From NCBI GenBank assembly GCA_947646735.1, contig CANTFK010000285.1, forward strand, positions 62,001-126,000: DNA of 64,000 nt, written 5' to 3'. Made by a program: the position numbers and the translations under genes. This DNA is from Peronospora farinosa (Eukaryota; Oomycota; Peronosporomycetes; Peronosporales; Peronosporaceae). The notes beneath the pieces are model-generated. The model was not told the origin of the DNA. It was given only the letters and a program-made list of their open reading frames with translations, and did no database searches. This document shows positions 54,371 to 64,000 of this stretch, one piece after another. Each line of letters opens with the position of its first letter. Position 1 is the first letter of the stretch.

Positions 54371-57300
54371 ATGACGTCTCCCTATAAGACCCAAACGGTG
54401 GTATACAATCGCTCTAATGCTTTTGTAGCTACTGAAGACGATAGTCATCAACGTTTTACGTGTACGTCTATTCTTTCATCCCTTCTTCATCTTCTTCTTC
54501 TTCTTGTTTTTCTTCTTCTTGTTCTTGTTCTTGTCTTTATACTCATATGTCTTTGTCTGATTATTTTACTTTCTTATAGATCTATTTAATCTTGCACATG
54601 AGCAGTATATGGCTGGTTATTATCAAGAAGCACTACGTCTGTGTCAACAACTGTATGAATCTGATGCTTATCGTACTGATAATTTGTTATTACTTGGAGC
54701 CTTACATTTTCAACTTGGGAATCTCTCCGAAAGCATTTTTTACAATCAACAATGTATTCGTGTAGCTCCTGACTTTGTTGAAGCGTATGGAAATTTGGGA
54801 AACGCATTGAAAGAACTTGGAGATTTATCTGGGGCTGTCCAATTTTATATACGTGCAATCAAGCTGAATCCACGCTTTGGAGACGCGTACAACAATTTGG
54901 CCAATTGCTACATGCTCTTAGGTCAGACAAGTGAAGCTGTGGAAACGTACAAGATGGCGATTCTATTGGATCCACAGCTTGTGGATGCACAGAGTAATTT
55001 GGGCAATTTGTACAAGATGCAGGGCTGTCTAGAAGATGCAAAACACTGTTATGCACAAGCTATTCGTTATAAACCAAGTTTTGCGATTGCTTGGAGTAAT
55101 TTAGCTGGACTTTTAAAAGATGACGGACAATTGGACGCTGCCATTGATCACTACAGAGAAGCTATTAGATTAGCTCCAGATTTCGCAGATGCTTATAGTA
55201 ATTTGGGCAATGCATTGAAGGAAGCTGACAGGGTTGACGAGGCAATCCAAGCGTACAAGTCGGCGTTACAAATCCGACCGACCTTTGCTATTGCCCACGG
55301 TAATCTGGCCAGCTGCTACTACGATGCAGGCCAGATGGAGCTGGCCATCCAGACTTTTCGGTACGCGATTCAGCTCGAACCAAACTTTCCGGACGCCTAC
55401 AATAATTTGGGTAATGCTTTGCGTGAATGTGGCCAGCTTGAGCAAGCTGTCGCGTGTTATCGTACGGCACTGCAGCTCAAACCGGACCATCCACACGCGT
55501 ACAACAACCTGGGTAACGCCTTGAAGGACAAGGGGCTCGTGAAGGAAGCGTTGCACTGCTACACGACGGCAGCGCGTCTGCTCCCGCAGTTTGCGGCCGC
55601 GCACAGCAACATTGGCAGTGTTTTGAAAGAGCAGGGCAAGTTGGACCTGGCACTGGCACACTACCAGCAGGCTATCACGATTGACCCTAACTTTGCCGAT
55701 GCATACAGCAACATGGGCAATGTGTTTAAGGACTTAAGTCGTTTGGAAGAAGCCATCCAGTGCTACTCGACAGCAATCCGTCTGAAACCGCAGTTCCCTG
55801 ATGCCTATAGCAACCTCGCTAGCGCGTACAAGGATGGCGGTCGTCTCGAGGACGCTATTACGTGCTACCGCAAGGCACTTGCGCTACGCCCGCACTTCCC
55901 GGATGCATTTGCCAACTATTTCCACTCGATGGTATTTATCTGTGACTGGCAGTCTCGCTCGCAGGACACGGAGATGCTGCAACAATTTGTGGATGAGCAG
56001 CTGAGTATGGGTGGCGTGCTGCCGTCCGTACAACCGTTCCACGCACTGGTGTATCCGCTGTCGATGCAGCGATTCCAAGACATTTCACGGCGATATGCTG
56101 AGCGCGCCAAGCTGAACGTGAGTCTAGTGGACCTGCCTCCGATGCGTTTCAAGAGCAAGCTAGCGTCGGAGCGTCTGCGCATTGGTTATGTGTCTTCAGA
56201 CTTGGGTAACCACCCGCTGGCGCATTTGATGCAGAGTGTGTTTGGCATGCACGACAAGAGCAAATACGAGGTGTTCTGCTACGCTACGTCGCCGGACGAC
56301 GGATCGATGTGGCGCAAGCAGATTGCTGGTAGCGTCGAACATTTTACTGACATTTGTACATTGTCAAACGGCGACGCTGCGCGCACGATTCATGCCGACA
56401 GCATTCACATTCTTGTCAATCTGAACGGGTATACAAAGGGTGCTCGCAACGAGATCTTTGCGCTCCAGCCTGCACCTGTCCAAGTGAGCTACATGGGTTT
56501 TTGTGGCACGCTCGGTGCCGACTACATTCAGTACATGGTTGGCGACGCCACGGTGGTGCCTTTGGAGTACCGGCGGTTCTTTACGGAGAAACAGATCAAC
56601 ATGCCGCACTCGTACTTTGTGAATGACCACAAGCAGTCGGCGCGCGATGTGCTGGACAAGGCCAAATGTCCGAAACGAGCAGACTACGGTGTGCCTGAGG
56701 ACAAGTTTGTATTTTGCAACTTCAACCAGGTGTACAAGATTGACCCTGTCACGTTCGCGACTTGGATGAATATCCTCAAGCGCGTGCGGAACTCAGTATT
56801 GTGGCTGCTGCGCTTCCCTCCTATCGCGGAGACGAACATTCGCTCCGCGGCCCGTGCTTGCGGAGTTAAAGACCAGACGCGTTTAATCTTTACTGACGTG
56901 GCTCCTAAGGACGAGCACCTAAAGCGTGGGTACCTCGCTGATCTGTTCTTGGATACGCCCGAGTGCAATGCGCATACGACTGGATGTGACATTCTGTGGG
57001 GCGGCACCCCGATGGTGACGATGCCAAAGGACCGCATGGCCACGCGCGTAGCTTCGAGTTTGCTGCGCGCCGCCAATATGAGCGAGCTTATTGTGGATTC
57101 GCTCAAAGAATACGAAGAACTTGCAGTGGCGCTCGCTAGTGACACGGATCGATTAGGGAAGCTTCGACGGCGGCTTGAAGACGAGCGTCTGCACAGTCCA
57201 CTGTTCGATACCCAGCGGTGGGTTCGCAACCTAGAGACGGGCTTATGCATCGCGTGGGAACGCCACGAGCAAGGCCTCTTGCCTGACCACATCGATGTGC

Positions 57301-57521
57301 CTGATATTAACGACCTGGAGCAGCTAAAGTCGGAAAAGTACAAGACCATTGACAACCAGTCGCAGTCTTGGGCTACAGCAGGGATTGCAATGGACGACAA
57401 CAGCGACCAGCACTCGAGCACCGAATCTATCGGTAGCAGTGACCTGCGAATGAGCGCCTCACTTTGTAGTAGAATGTCGACTGCCGCGACCAGATCAACC
57501 TCTGCCTACAAACAAGTATGA
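54371..57521 (+). CDS. OGT: O-GlcNAc transferase (OGT/SEC type)
   Basis: Exon 1 is 54371-54461 (30 codons plus one base) and exon 2 is 54580-57521. The 118-bp intron has a GTACGT donor, a long CTT-rich tract and acceptor TTATAG. Splicing restores LFNLAHEQYMAGYYQEAL, the start of the first tetratricopeptide repeat, which an ATG at 54609 would cut. The protein has 1010 residues: about eleven TPRs (35-450) and a GT41 catalytic domain from about 560 (RIGYVSSDLGNHPLAHLMQS, HILVNLNGYTKGARNEIFAL, FCNFNQVYKIDP, DTPECNAHTTGCDILWGGTP). It transfers GlcNAc from UDP-GlcNAc to Ser or Thr of nuclear and cytosolic proteins. The C-terminus adds a Ser-rich tail. It is convergent with SEC11, with stop codons 163 bp apart. 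Confidence 0.94.
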
Positions 57522-57684
57522 GCTTAAAAGCTTTGTGATGTACGACGAGCCCACCCCTTTTTTCAAAAATGAACTGCTGATGCAGCGACCATTAAGTATT
57601 TTTGAGGTTCCATATCGCTATTCTCTCGCTTCAGTTGTCGTTTATGCTGTTGTCTTCCTCCTCCTTGTGACATTGTCACACCTG

Positions 57685-58519
57685 TCACTCTCTTTGTGTG
57701 AAAACCACGACAGCCATCCCACCCACCAATAGGTATTTGAGCAATGGGTAATCATTTAGCAAAATCGTGAGCATTCCAGCATAAGGGATCGACCTAATGG
57801 CACAATGAATTAGTCACAAGTACCAAAACCAAATAATAATAGTGCCATGTTATACGTACGCTCTAGCAATGCCGACAATATCCTCACGTTCGAGCCACGA
57901 CTGACCAGACGCGTATAGTCCACTACAATAGAAAGAGAATTACAATTGTTAGTAAGCGCTTTTTCACGAATAAATTAATTGCTCATGTTACCGATCATGG
58001 ACATTATTGTTGTCGCCTTTAGTAAGATAGACTTGGTATCCATCCATGGCCCTATAATATGTCCACATATTTCCTATATTAGGACACCCCTCTCTTTTTG
58101 TAAATATTCCATACTTCACTTAAGTACGAACCGTTCATGCAATTCCAAGACTCGATGAACAATAGGAATGTCACGACCTTTGACCTTGTACACGACAATA
58201 TCCCCAATCTCCAACTCGGGCTTCTATTATCACTCAATAATTACACATTAGCCTCTCAATTAAGTCTTTTTTTCTTATAGAGTAAAAATAGGCCACGTAC
58301 CCTGTTGTCCAGGTACAAAATGTCTCCTCGTTGAAAAGCTGGTTCCATGCTGCCACTAAGTACGACAACAACAGGCGATTCACTTTGAGTATACATCATC
58401 AGACCTTTCCAGATCATCAATGCCGTTAAGACAACCATGGCCAAATTCAGGCCCTGGTTCGTTAACTGTCGTTTATTCGCCCATAGGCGTTTTACTTCGT
58501 CCACTTGTTGTTGGATCAT
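57685..58519 (-). CDS. SEC11: SEC11, catalytic subunit of the ER signal peptidase
   Basis: I rebuilt five exons on the minus strand: 58301-58519, 58132-58223, 57992-58051, 57860-57922 and 57685-57793. The introns are 77, 80, 69 and 66 bp, with donors GTACGT, GTTCGT, GTAACA and GTACGT. The product is 180 residues, the size of human SEC11A. It has an N-terminal membrane anchor, the Ser nucleophile box [25 protein letters not shown] with the catalytic His, LTKGDNN with the Asp region, and a C-terminal hydrophobic tail after [11 protein letters not shown]. It cleaves signal peptides in the ER lumen. The reading frame is kept at every junction, which supports the model. Confidence 0.93.
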
Positions 58520-58686
58520 TGATCAAGTTTACGTAAATGACATCAAACAACCGATGCCACGTGGGTCGCCACACGAACCTGTCAAATATGATACGGACCC
58601 ATATTATTGACAATTAACATGGCCAACCCATTTTCCAATATATATTGTTACCCACTTTTCCATACTATTGTAACCCATTTTCCAAC

Positions 58687-59856
58687 ATGAAATTATTGGT
58701 GCACATGCGACGACTAGTTCTAGGAGGTTCATCCATGACCCACCAACGTCGAAATGTCCTGACAATTAAAAAGGTTCAACTTCCTCAAAAGAATCAAGTC
58801 AACGTAAACGTGATTCCAATAGTAAATGACGCGTCTTCGTCATCCATTCGATTGGCCAAACGTATCGCCCTGTCTGGTTTGTGTTCACGTCGTGAGGCAG
58901 AAAGACGTATTCAGTGTTTTGATGTAACTGTCAATGGTCACGTCATTCATGACGTTGCAACGTCAGTGGACAAAAACCGGGATCTTGTTGCTGTAAATGG
59001 TCAAGTGCTTACAAAGACACAAAAGATGAAAATGTGGATGGCTCATAAACTAAAAGGGGTGAGCTATTGAACCTATTGACTATGGAGCTCTTTATTTATT
59101 GTAGTAGATAATATCTACTATTGTGTGTAGGATATTAAAAACTAATGTATGTTCTTGTGTTTGATATATATAAATCCTAGGAATTAGTGACAAATAGTGA
59201 TCCATTGGGACGTGCTACGATTTTTGATCGACTGCGAGTCATGGGACTTACACAGCACATGATGCCAGTGGTATGGGTGTCTCTTATAGAGAAAACAATG
59301 GAGATTCATCTTGTGACGATTATTATTATTTTTGGTACCTTTAGGGACGACTGGATTTCAATACGGAAGGATTGCTACTTTTTACAAATGATGGCGATTA
59401 TGCAAGAGAATTGGAACATCCCAAGACGGAAGTTACTCGTGTATATCGAGCATTGGTTCGTGGTAATGTCGCTATCTCGAAACTGCAAGAGTTGCAACGA
59501 GGACCACTTGTGGATGGAGTCAAGTATCGACCGATTAAGGTGGTGGTGCAGTCGACGGACAAGAAAGATTCGTGGCTACAGGTGAAAGTTACGGAGGGAA
59601 AGGTACGATATGGATTCAGTCTTTTGAAATGGTTGCCTACCTCTCATTTCTTACGACTGAATTTGCTTTGTTTTGACAGAATCGAGAGATTCGAAAAGCG
59701 CTGGCTCATGTGCGACTGGTGGTGAAGCGGTTGATCCGTGTAGGGTTTGGCCCGTATCGTCTTGCTGACCTTCCGTCTGGTGCTGTTCTTGAGGTGCGTG
59801 TAAAGTCTCTGGATAAAAAGCAGTTTGACAAGCAGGATGATGACAAGAAACGGTAG
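58687..59856 (+). CDS. Pseudouridine synthase, RsuA/RluB/RluE/RluF family
   Basis: The exons are 58687-59058, 59181-59270, 59345-59602 and 59680-59856; introns of 122, 74 and 77 bp are all in frame. The product has 298 residues. The N-terminal 55 residues could be a mitochondrial presequence (Arg/Lys/Gln-rich, few acidic). Then come an S4 RNA-binding domain (IRLAKRIALSGLCSRREAERRI), ELVTNSDPLGR, the catalytic motif GRLDFNTEGLLLFTNDG with Asp, RVYRALVRG, and the C-terminal NREIRKALAHVRLVVKRLIRVGFGP. It probably modifies rRNA in an organelle. The start ATG at 58687 lies 168 bp from the divergent SEC11 start. Confidence 0.88.
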
Positions 59857-60069
59857 TGTACTCGCATACATACTTTCAATTTGCTGATGAGGAAATATAT
59901 ACGTTGGAACTGATGGAGCGTATTGACACCGGAACCTTATACACTTTCTATTGTCTACATTAATTGCACAAGCCTTTCAGCAAGGCTCTTTATTGCTTGC
60001 GTCAGCTCGTCATTGACGGTTCATGTACCTGTTTCAGGTGATACTGCCGTCTGGTGTGGCCAGTGCTGT

Positions 60070-61590
60070 CTACAGCTCATATGATTCGCGTGCGTTGCTA
60101 ATTGTGTCGCTTTCAAGCGATGAGGCAGTGTATTTGCCAATATCTGTAGGCGATTCAATAACGCTGTACCAGTTCGGGACATCGGTGCGCGACGTAGTGC
60201 TGTCCTTAGTGTCGGGGGTATCTGTACCAGGGGGATGATCTTGATTACCACTCGACGCTGGGTTGAGATTTCTTGCTACAATAGAGGAAGATGTAGACGA
60301 CGTTGATGAATAGCGGTGTATGTCCAAATTCTTAACTGCCTGGACCTGAGACCAACCGGAGCTGCTGCGTCCGGGATCGCTGGAAAGTCGTGATGAGGCC
60401 GAATATTTGCCGCTCGCCGAATACCTGTCACCTGAAGAGTATCCATCGCTTCCTGAGTCTCTTTCGTATGTCATGACAGGAGTTTCAGTTTCCAAGTCAT
60501 TAGCGTGATGGATGGAGAGTTCCGAGTACCCGCGAATACTGAAGCTCTGCTCTGAAGACTCACTCGTCTCTCGAAATGCTGGAGGTGTTTGTGTCATTGA
60601 GCCATGCATCGATAGACCGGTAACATGTGAGTGTCGGTTGGCCATATCGTATTCGGTGGACAAACGCGTGATAGCATTCAGCTTGGCGCGTGCGTTAGCA
60701 GACAGTGGTAGGTCTCGTGACGTAAAAGTTGACCCACTTGCTTTCCACGCAGACAATTCCCGAGCAGTAGGTGCGACGATCGAGGGCATGGAGGCGGCTG
60801 GGAAAGTAATTGTACTTGTGTCAGATGCGACCGGTGTCCCCAAGTCCGGGTTTTCACTATTTCGGTTTCTCCAGAAGACGAAGAGGAGGCTCATTATAAT
60901 AGTCAGACCGATTCCACCAAGCATGAAAAACACGACAGTCTCGGTGGTGAAGAACTCAGTCTGGGTTCCGGTGATAGATTCGGAATCGCTATTCGATGAT
61001 GAAGACAATGAAGACGCGCTTGTAGGTCCGTCCCCTCCACTGCCACGAATAATGCTGTCAGCTTCGCTAACACTCAAGTTGTTCTCAAACTCGTTATCAC
61101 GGATATCGCTACGCGGCGACGTTGATCCCGATGGTATTGTTGCAGTCGATTGAGCGGTCACCTGAGGGACGGACGGAGCTACTGCAGGTGGTAAGGTCGT
61201 CAAGACATCCGTGCTTACTCGAGCTGCAATTGGGGCCACTGGTTTGATAGGATCTTTAGTAACCGGTGGCGATGATGCAGGTGTGGTCGTAGTTTTGACA
61301 GCTTCCGTGACGACCGGGGTTGTAGCAGCTTTTGCTACCTCTGGCGTCGACTGTACTGCCGGTGCTTCAGTCACCGGCACTGGTTCGGTCGCTTGTGCAG
61401 GGGCTACGGTAGCGGGAGGATCCGTTGATGCCGAGGCATCTGCTACAATTGCTGCGGCCGTCACCTCTGGACTTGGCGTCACCACTGCGCCTACATCCTG
61501 TGCTTGAACGCCTATGTTTGGTGATGTAATCGTCATGAGTGCTAGTGCCGCTACGAAGACCAATCGCCATTGCACAAAGAGTCGAAACAT
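60070..61590 (-). CDS. Mucin-like single-pass membrane protein
   Basis: This 506-residue protein has a signal peptide (about 1-31, hydrophobic VFVAALALM, likely cleavage after QAQ). Its ectodomain is rich in Thr, Ser, Pro and Ala (about 32-215, probably O-glycosylated). One membrane helix follows at about 217-240 (VVFFMLGGIGLTIIMSLLFVFW), with a basic stop-transfer WRNRN. The cytoplasmic tail of about 260 residues is Ser/Tyr-rich and probably phosphorylated. I recognise no enzyme or named family. The topology resembles cell-surface wall-stress sensors, but there is no sequence evidence for that role. Codon use is like the neighbouring housekeeping genes. Confidence 0.75.
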   Translation of the reverse strand: MFRLFVQWRLVFVAALALMTITSPNIGVQAQDVGAVVTPSPEVTAAAIVADASASTDPPATVAPAQATEPVPVTEAPAVQSTPEVAKAATTPVVTEAVKTTTTPASSPPVTKDPIKPVAPIAARVSTDVLTTLPPAVAPSVPQVTAQSTATIPSGSTSPRSDIRDNEFENNLSVSEADSIIRGSGGDGPTSASSLSSSSNSDSESITGTQTEFFTTETVVFFMLGGIGLTIIMSLLFVFWRNRNSENPDLGTPVASDTSTITFPAASMPSIVAPTARELSAWKASGSTFTSRDLPLSANARAKLNAITRLSTEYDMANRHSHVTGLSMHGSMTQTPPAFRETSESSEQSFSIRGYSELSIHHANDLETETPVMTYERDSGSDGYSSGDRYSASGKYSASSRLSSDPGRSSSGWSQVQAVKNLDIHRYSSTSSTSSSIVARNLNPASSGNQDHPPGTDTPDTKDSTTSRTDVPNWYSVIESPTDIGKYTASSLESDTISNARESYEL

Positions 61591-62146
61591 GTTGATAACC
61601 TCTTCCTGTCTTTGATGTGGGTGAGCTCAGCGCAAACTATAAATGAAGTCGCATTGCTACTGCTGACTTATAACGTCTCGACGGATCGACAGCCACCTTT
61701 GCGTTTCACAAGAAAAAAACAAGCAGCTACGACAACTTTCCAGCTATGATAGTCGTTGGCGTTGCTGGAAAAGGCAGGCATTCATGGGACGAAGCAGGTC
61801 TTCTGCGCACGTAACGCCTATTTGAGCTCGTCGTTGAGCTCATTGGAGATAGTAACCTCAACGCAACCGGCTACACTGCCTGTCCAAAGGGGACACTTAA
61901 GTTGAGTCATGCCATAGCTGTAACCTTCATCGCTGAGTTCAAATATTGCAGACCTTGACTGGCCTCTCGACCTTATCAGCACTCGACTACAATGTGGTCA
62001 GTCGCTTTCAGCTGTAACTCTCATGGAAGAAGTCCACGTAACGACTTTGTGTTAGCAGCAGCACGCAATTGAATCAACACTCGACCGATTTTTCGCGACA
62101 CACGCCACATAACGAAACCATGCCTGAGTTTAGATACTTACAACAT
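61591..62146. other. Intergenic DNA between the membrane-protein gene and the DDE-like gene
   Basis: There is no supported gene. It includes the promoter side of the membrane protein and the 3' side of the DDE-like gene. Confidence 0.5.
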
Positions 62147-64000
62147 CTACAAAACTGTGTTCTCGCCAATCTGCGACGTCTGGGTGGTCATTGCCATCGC
62201 CACGTCTGGCTGCATCAAAAGCTGCTGCTGCATCTGCTGTATCTGTTGCTGCTGTAATTGCTGGATTTGTAATACCTGTGCTTGCTGCTCCTGGGACGAA
62301 GGCTGCATTTGAGGTTGGTAGTGCTGATGCGGCTCGGCCTTCTTCATGGTGCCACGTTTGCGGTCCAGAGCTTGCTGTTCGGCTGTCTCTTTCAGTTTAC
62401 GAAAAGTAGTGCGTATACTCTTCTTCGTGTGATCGTCGAAACGCAGTCGGTCCAGTTCAGGCAGCAGCACCTTAAAGCACTCGATCAGTTGCTCATTCGT
62501 CGCAGGCCCGTCGACAGGCTTTCCCACAGAGGAAGGTGTCGACAAGCCAAGCACGTCTTCCACCCCTGTGGAAGATGTCAGTACGGAGGCCGAAACTTCT
62601 CCCGAATGAACCGCATGCATGCTATGCGCTAGACCCAACGTCGATGCCGACGATGCTGACGCTTCAATGCGAGCGTGCAACTCTTGCAAACGCGGTGTCA
62701 ACTCGGTAGGCGCCACTCCTTGCTGCCTGGCTGCATCCATAACACTAGGTGGTACCCTCTTTACATTGAGCTTGCTATCAAAGCCAGTGTTGTCTGGAAC
62801 AGTAAACATAAAATCTGTTTCTTCCAGGCCGGCGCAGTGAATTCCAGCGTTCTCATCACGAGGGCTCACAAATTCATCAATAGGCAGCGGTCGCAAGATG
62901 TCGAGTGCTGACACTGTGTCGCAAATCTCCTTGTCGATATCCTCTTCGACCGACTCGAATGCTGCCAACGTTTCGGGGTTCGGCTTGGGCACGAGAATCT
63001 CCGTCGCAGCCCAACATTTGCGGATGATTTCCTCTGGCAACTCCTGCTTCCAGCAATGGCGCGCCCAACGCATAGCTTGCAGCTGCTCCACATGAAAGAC
63101 ATCCTGTCGCCCTGCCTCAAAGCGATCCAGCGCGTATAGCATGTGGTAGCGCCGATACCGGCGCTTAAACGCCGCAATGATGCCTGCATCTAGTGGTTGT
63201 ACGGACACCATGGTCGCCATTGTTGGCACCATCGTTGCCATCGCAGATGAGTTGTGGAGGTCCAACATAGACGAAGTTGACGTCTCCGTCTCTGGTTGCA
63301 GCTTCGTAGCATCTTCTGTCTTTGTCACATCTGACTCTGTGGAAGACGCATCGAGCATCGGCGTCTCGTTCACTTCTGCCGCTGCGATAGACTGCGAAGC
63401 CTCAGATAAACTGGTACTGTCTTCAGTACTAACGGGCATGGCCACTTGCATTGCCATGGACAAAGGCTCCATCATGGATAACGGCAAGAATTCCAGTCGG
63501 ACATTGGTCAGCTCAAGCCCAAGCGAGACATGAGACGGTGCAGGAGACACGAGCAGCAGAATATAGCGACCTTCATCGCGCATCCTCGTGTCAACTGCCG
63601 AGATGTAGTCCTGGAACATAACGGGTGTCATCCACGCACGTTTGTTGTTTTGATAGTAAAAATGACGTGAATCTGCATCAAGTTCCTCAATAAGTTGTGG
63701 TACTTTACCCTGTCCAATAAACATGGGCTCCATCCGATCACTAGCATCAGCATTTACTGCAAAGACAATCGTAAGTCTTTCTTCACAATTCTCTTTTCTA
63801 GCAGCTCGTCCTCTTCCAGCTGGTTTTTCCGGTGACAACTCATACAAAAGTCCCGTCTCCTGCATACAATAGACGTCCCGTGGATCGTACATACGAGCAG
63901 CACTTTGCAACTGCTCGATTGAATGAATAGTACTAGTCAGAGTTACGCCGCTCATAGTATCCATTGCAGATGCAGCAGCAGCATTCCCCAATCGAATATT
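62147..64000 (-). CDS. Domesticated pogo/Tigger-type DDE transposase, 5'-partial
   Basis: The open frame runs off the right edge; at least 617 codons are visible, and the first in-window ATG is not necessarily the start. The DDE_1 fold is recognisable: DVYCMQETGLLYEL, ERLTIVFAVNADAS, MTPVMFQDYISAVD, ILLLVSPAPSH, VQPLDAGIIAAFKRRYRR. In active relatives the first two sites read as an acidic residue in NxDETGL and DN in LLLDNAPSH; here they are Gln and Ser-Pro, while the last Asp (QPLD) remains. A Ser/Thr/Glu-rich insert lies before QPLD, and a C-terminal region after it ends in Gln-rich repeats. An intact long ORF without catalytic residues suggests a host gene that uses DNA or protein binding. 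Confidence 0.75.
   Translation of the reverse strand, partial: NIRLGNAAAASAMDTMSGVTLTSTIHSIEQLQSAARMYDPRDVYCMQETGLLYELSPEKPAGRGRAARKENCEERLTIVFAVNADASDRMEPMFIGQGKVPQLIEELDADSRHFYYQNNKRAWMTPVMFQDYISAVDTRMRDEGRYILLLVSPAPSHVSLGLELTNVRLEFLPLSMMEPLSMAMQVAMPVSTEDSTSLSEASQSIAAAEVNETPMLDASSTESDVTKTEDATKLQPETETSTSSMLDLHNSSAMATMVPTMATMVSVQPLDAGIIAAFKRRYRRYHMLYALDRFEAGRQDVFHVEQLQAMRWARHCWKQELPEEIIRKCWAATEILVPKPNPETLAAFESVEEDIDKEICDTVSALDILRPLPIDEFVSPRDENAGIHCAGLEETDFMFTVPDNTGFDSKLNVKRVPPSVMDAARQQGVAPTELTPRLQELHARIEASASSASTLGLAHSMHAVHSGEVSASVLTSSTGVEDVLGLSTPSSVGKPVDGPATNEQLIECFKVLLPELDRLRFDDHTKKSIRTTFRKLKETAEQQALDRKRGTMKKAEPHQHYQPQMQPSSQEQQAQVLQIQQLQQQQIQQMQQQLLMQPDVAMAMTTQTSQIGENTVL

Noticed and set aside
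56684..57421. 245-codon minus-strand frame opposite the OGT catalytic domain
   Set aside because: It is a shadow of the GC-rich coding strand with no domain or promoter.
54609..57521. OGT start at the internal ATG 54609
   Set aside because: It would delete the first half of TPR 1. The upstream exon with a GTACGT donor restores the conserved NLAHEQY start in frame.
57535..57732. Small plus-strand ORF with a hydrophobic segment after OGT
   Set aside because: It overlaps the last coding exon of SEC11 on the other strand and the OGT 3' UTR; the hydrophobicity is the reverse of a membrane-helix exon.
60512..61153. 213-codon plus-strand frame within the membrane-protein gene
   Set aside because: It is opposite a well-formed signal-peptide and transmembrane protein and has no features of its own.

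Overview
The window is nuclear DNA of an oomycete, most likely a plant-pathogenic Peronosporales (Phytophthora or downy mildew type). The evidence is a broken RXLR-dEER effector gene, a fused five-enzyme AROM polypeptide, P-type H+-ATPases with a Cys-rich C-terminal insertion, small introns with GTRNGT-like donors, and core promoters matching the oomycete Inr+FPR motif. I cannot name the species.

Layout. 1-6085: AT-rich, gene-poor accessory DNA with a decayed minus-strand gene, a 64-bp tandem repeat and the broken effector (3295-4741). 6086-27543: a retrotransposon cluster. Element A (6982-14491, minus strand) is a Ty3/gypsy chromovirus with two identical 342-bp LTRs. Element C (14492-19560, minus) is a second, divergent chromovirus without gag. 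Element B (20464-26600) is a copy of the A family in circularly permuted order around one LTR. A plus-strand gag fragment and a pair of inverted LTR fragments (6086-6981 and 26905-27481) complete the nest. 28556-43900: three nearly identical plasma-membrane H+-ATPase genes; copies 2 and 3 form a 3.6-kb inverted repeat, and a LINE relic lies between copies 1 and 2. 44504-64000: a compact housekeeping block with a FAR1/ZSWIM3-like DNA-binding protein, ALG13, AROM, APH-1, O-GlcNAc transferase, SEC11, an RsuA/RluB-type pseudouridine synthase, a mucin-like single-pass membrane protein and a transposase-derived protein that has lost catalytic residues. I rebuilt the introns of AROM, APH-1, OGT, SEC11 and the pseudouridine synthase from splice sites and reading frame.

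The housekeeping genes are functionally diverse: aromatic amino-acid synthesis (AROM), ER protein processing and glycosylation (SEC11, ALG13), intramembrane proteolysis (APH-1), O-GlcNAc signalling (OGT) and proton pumping. They do not form one pathway.

The strongest unusual signals are in the retrotransposons. First, both chromovirus families carry an opposite-strand open frame that starts just inside the 3' LTR and ends at the pre-chromodomain boundary. It encodes a coiled coil exactly opposite the integrase-chromodomain linker, an ambisense layout. Second, both families are packed with perfect short inverted repeats, 9-11 bp arms with 2-8 nt loops, far above chance, and some recur at homologous sites with different arm sequences. 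Many frame breaks fall in homopolymers, so base-calling error must be excluded before calling these genes dead.
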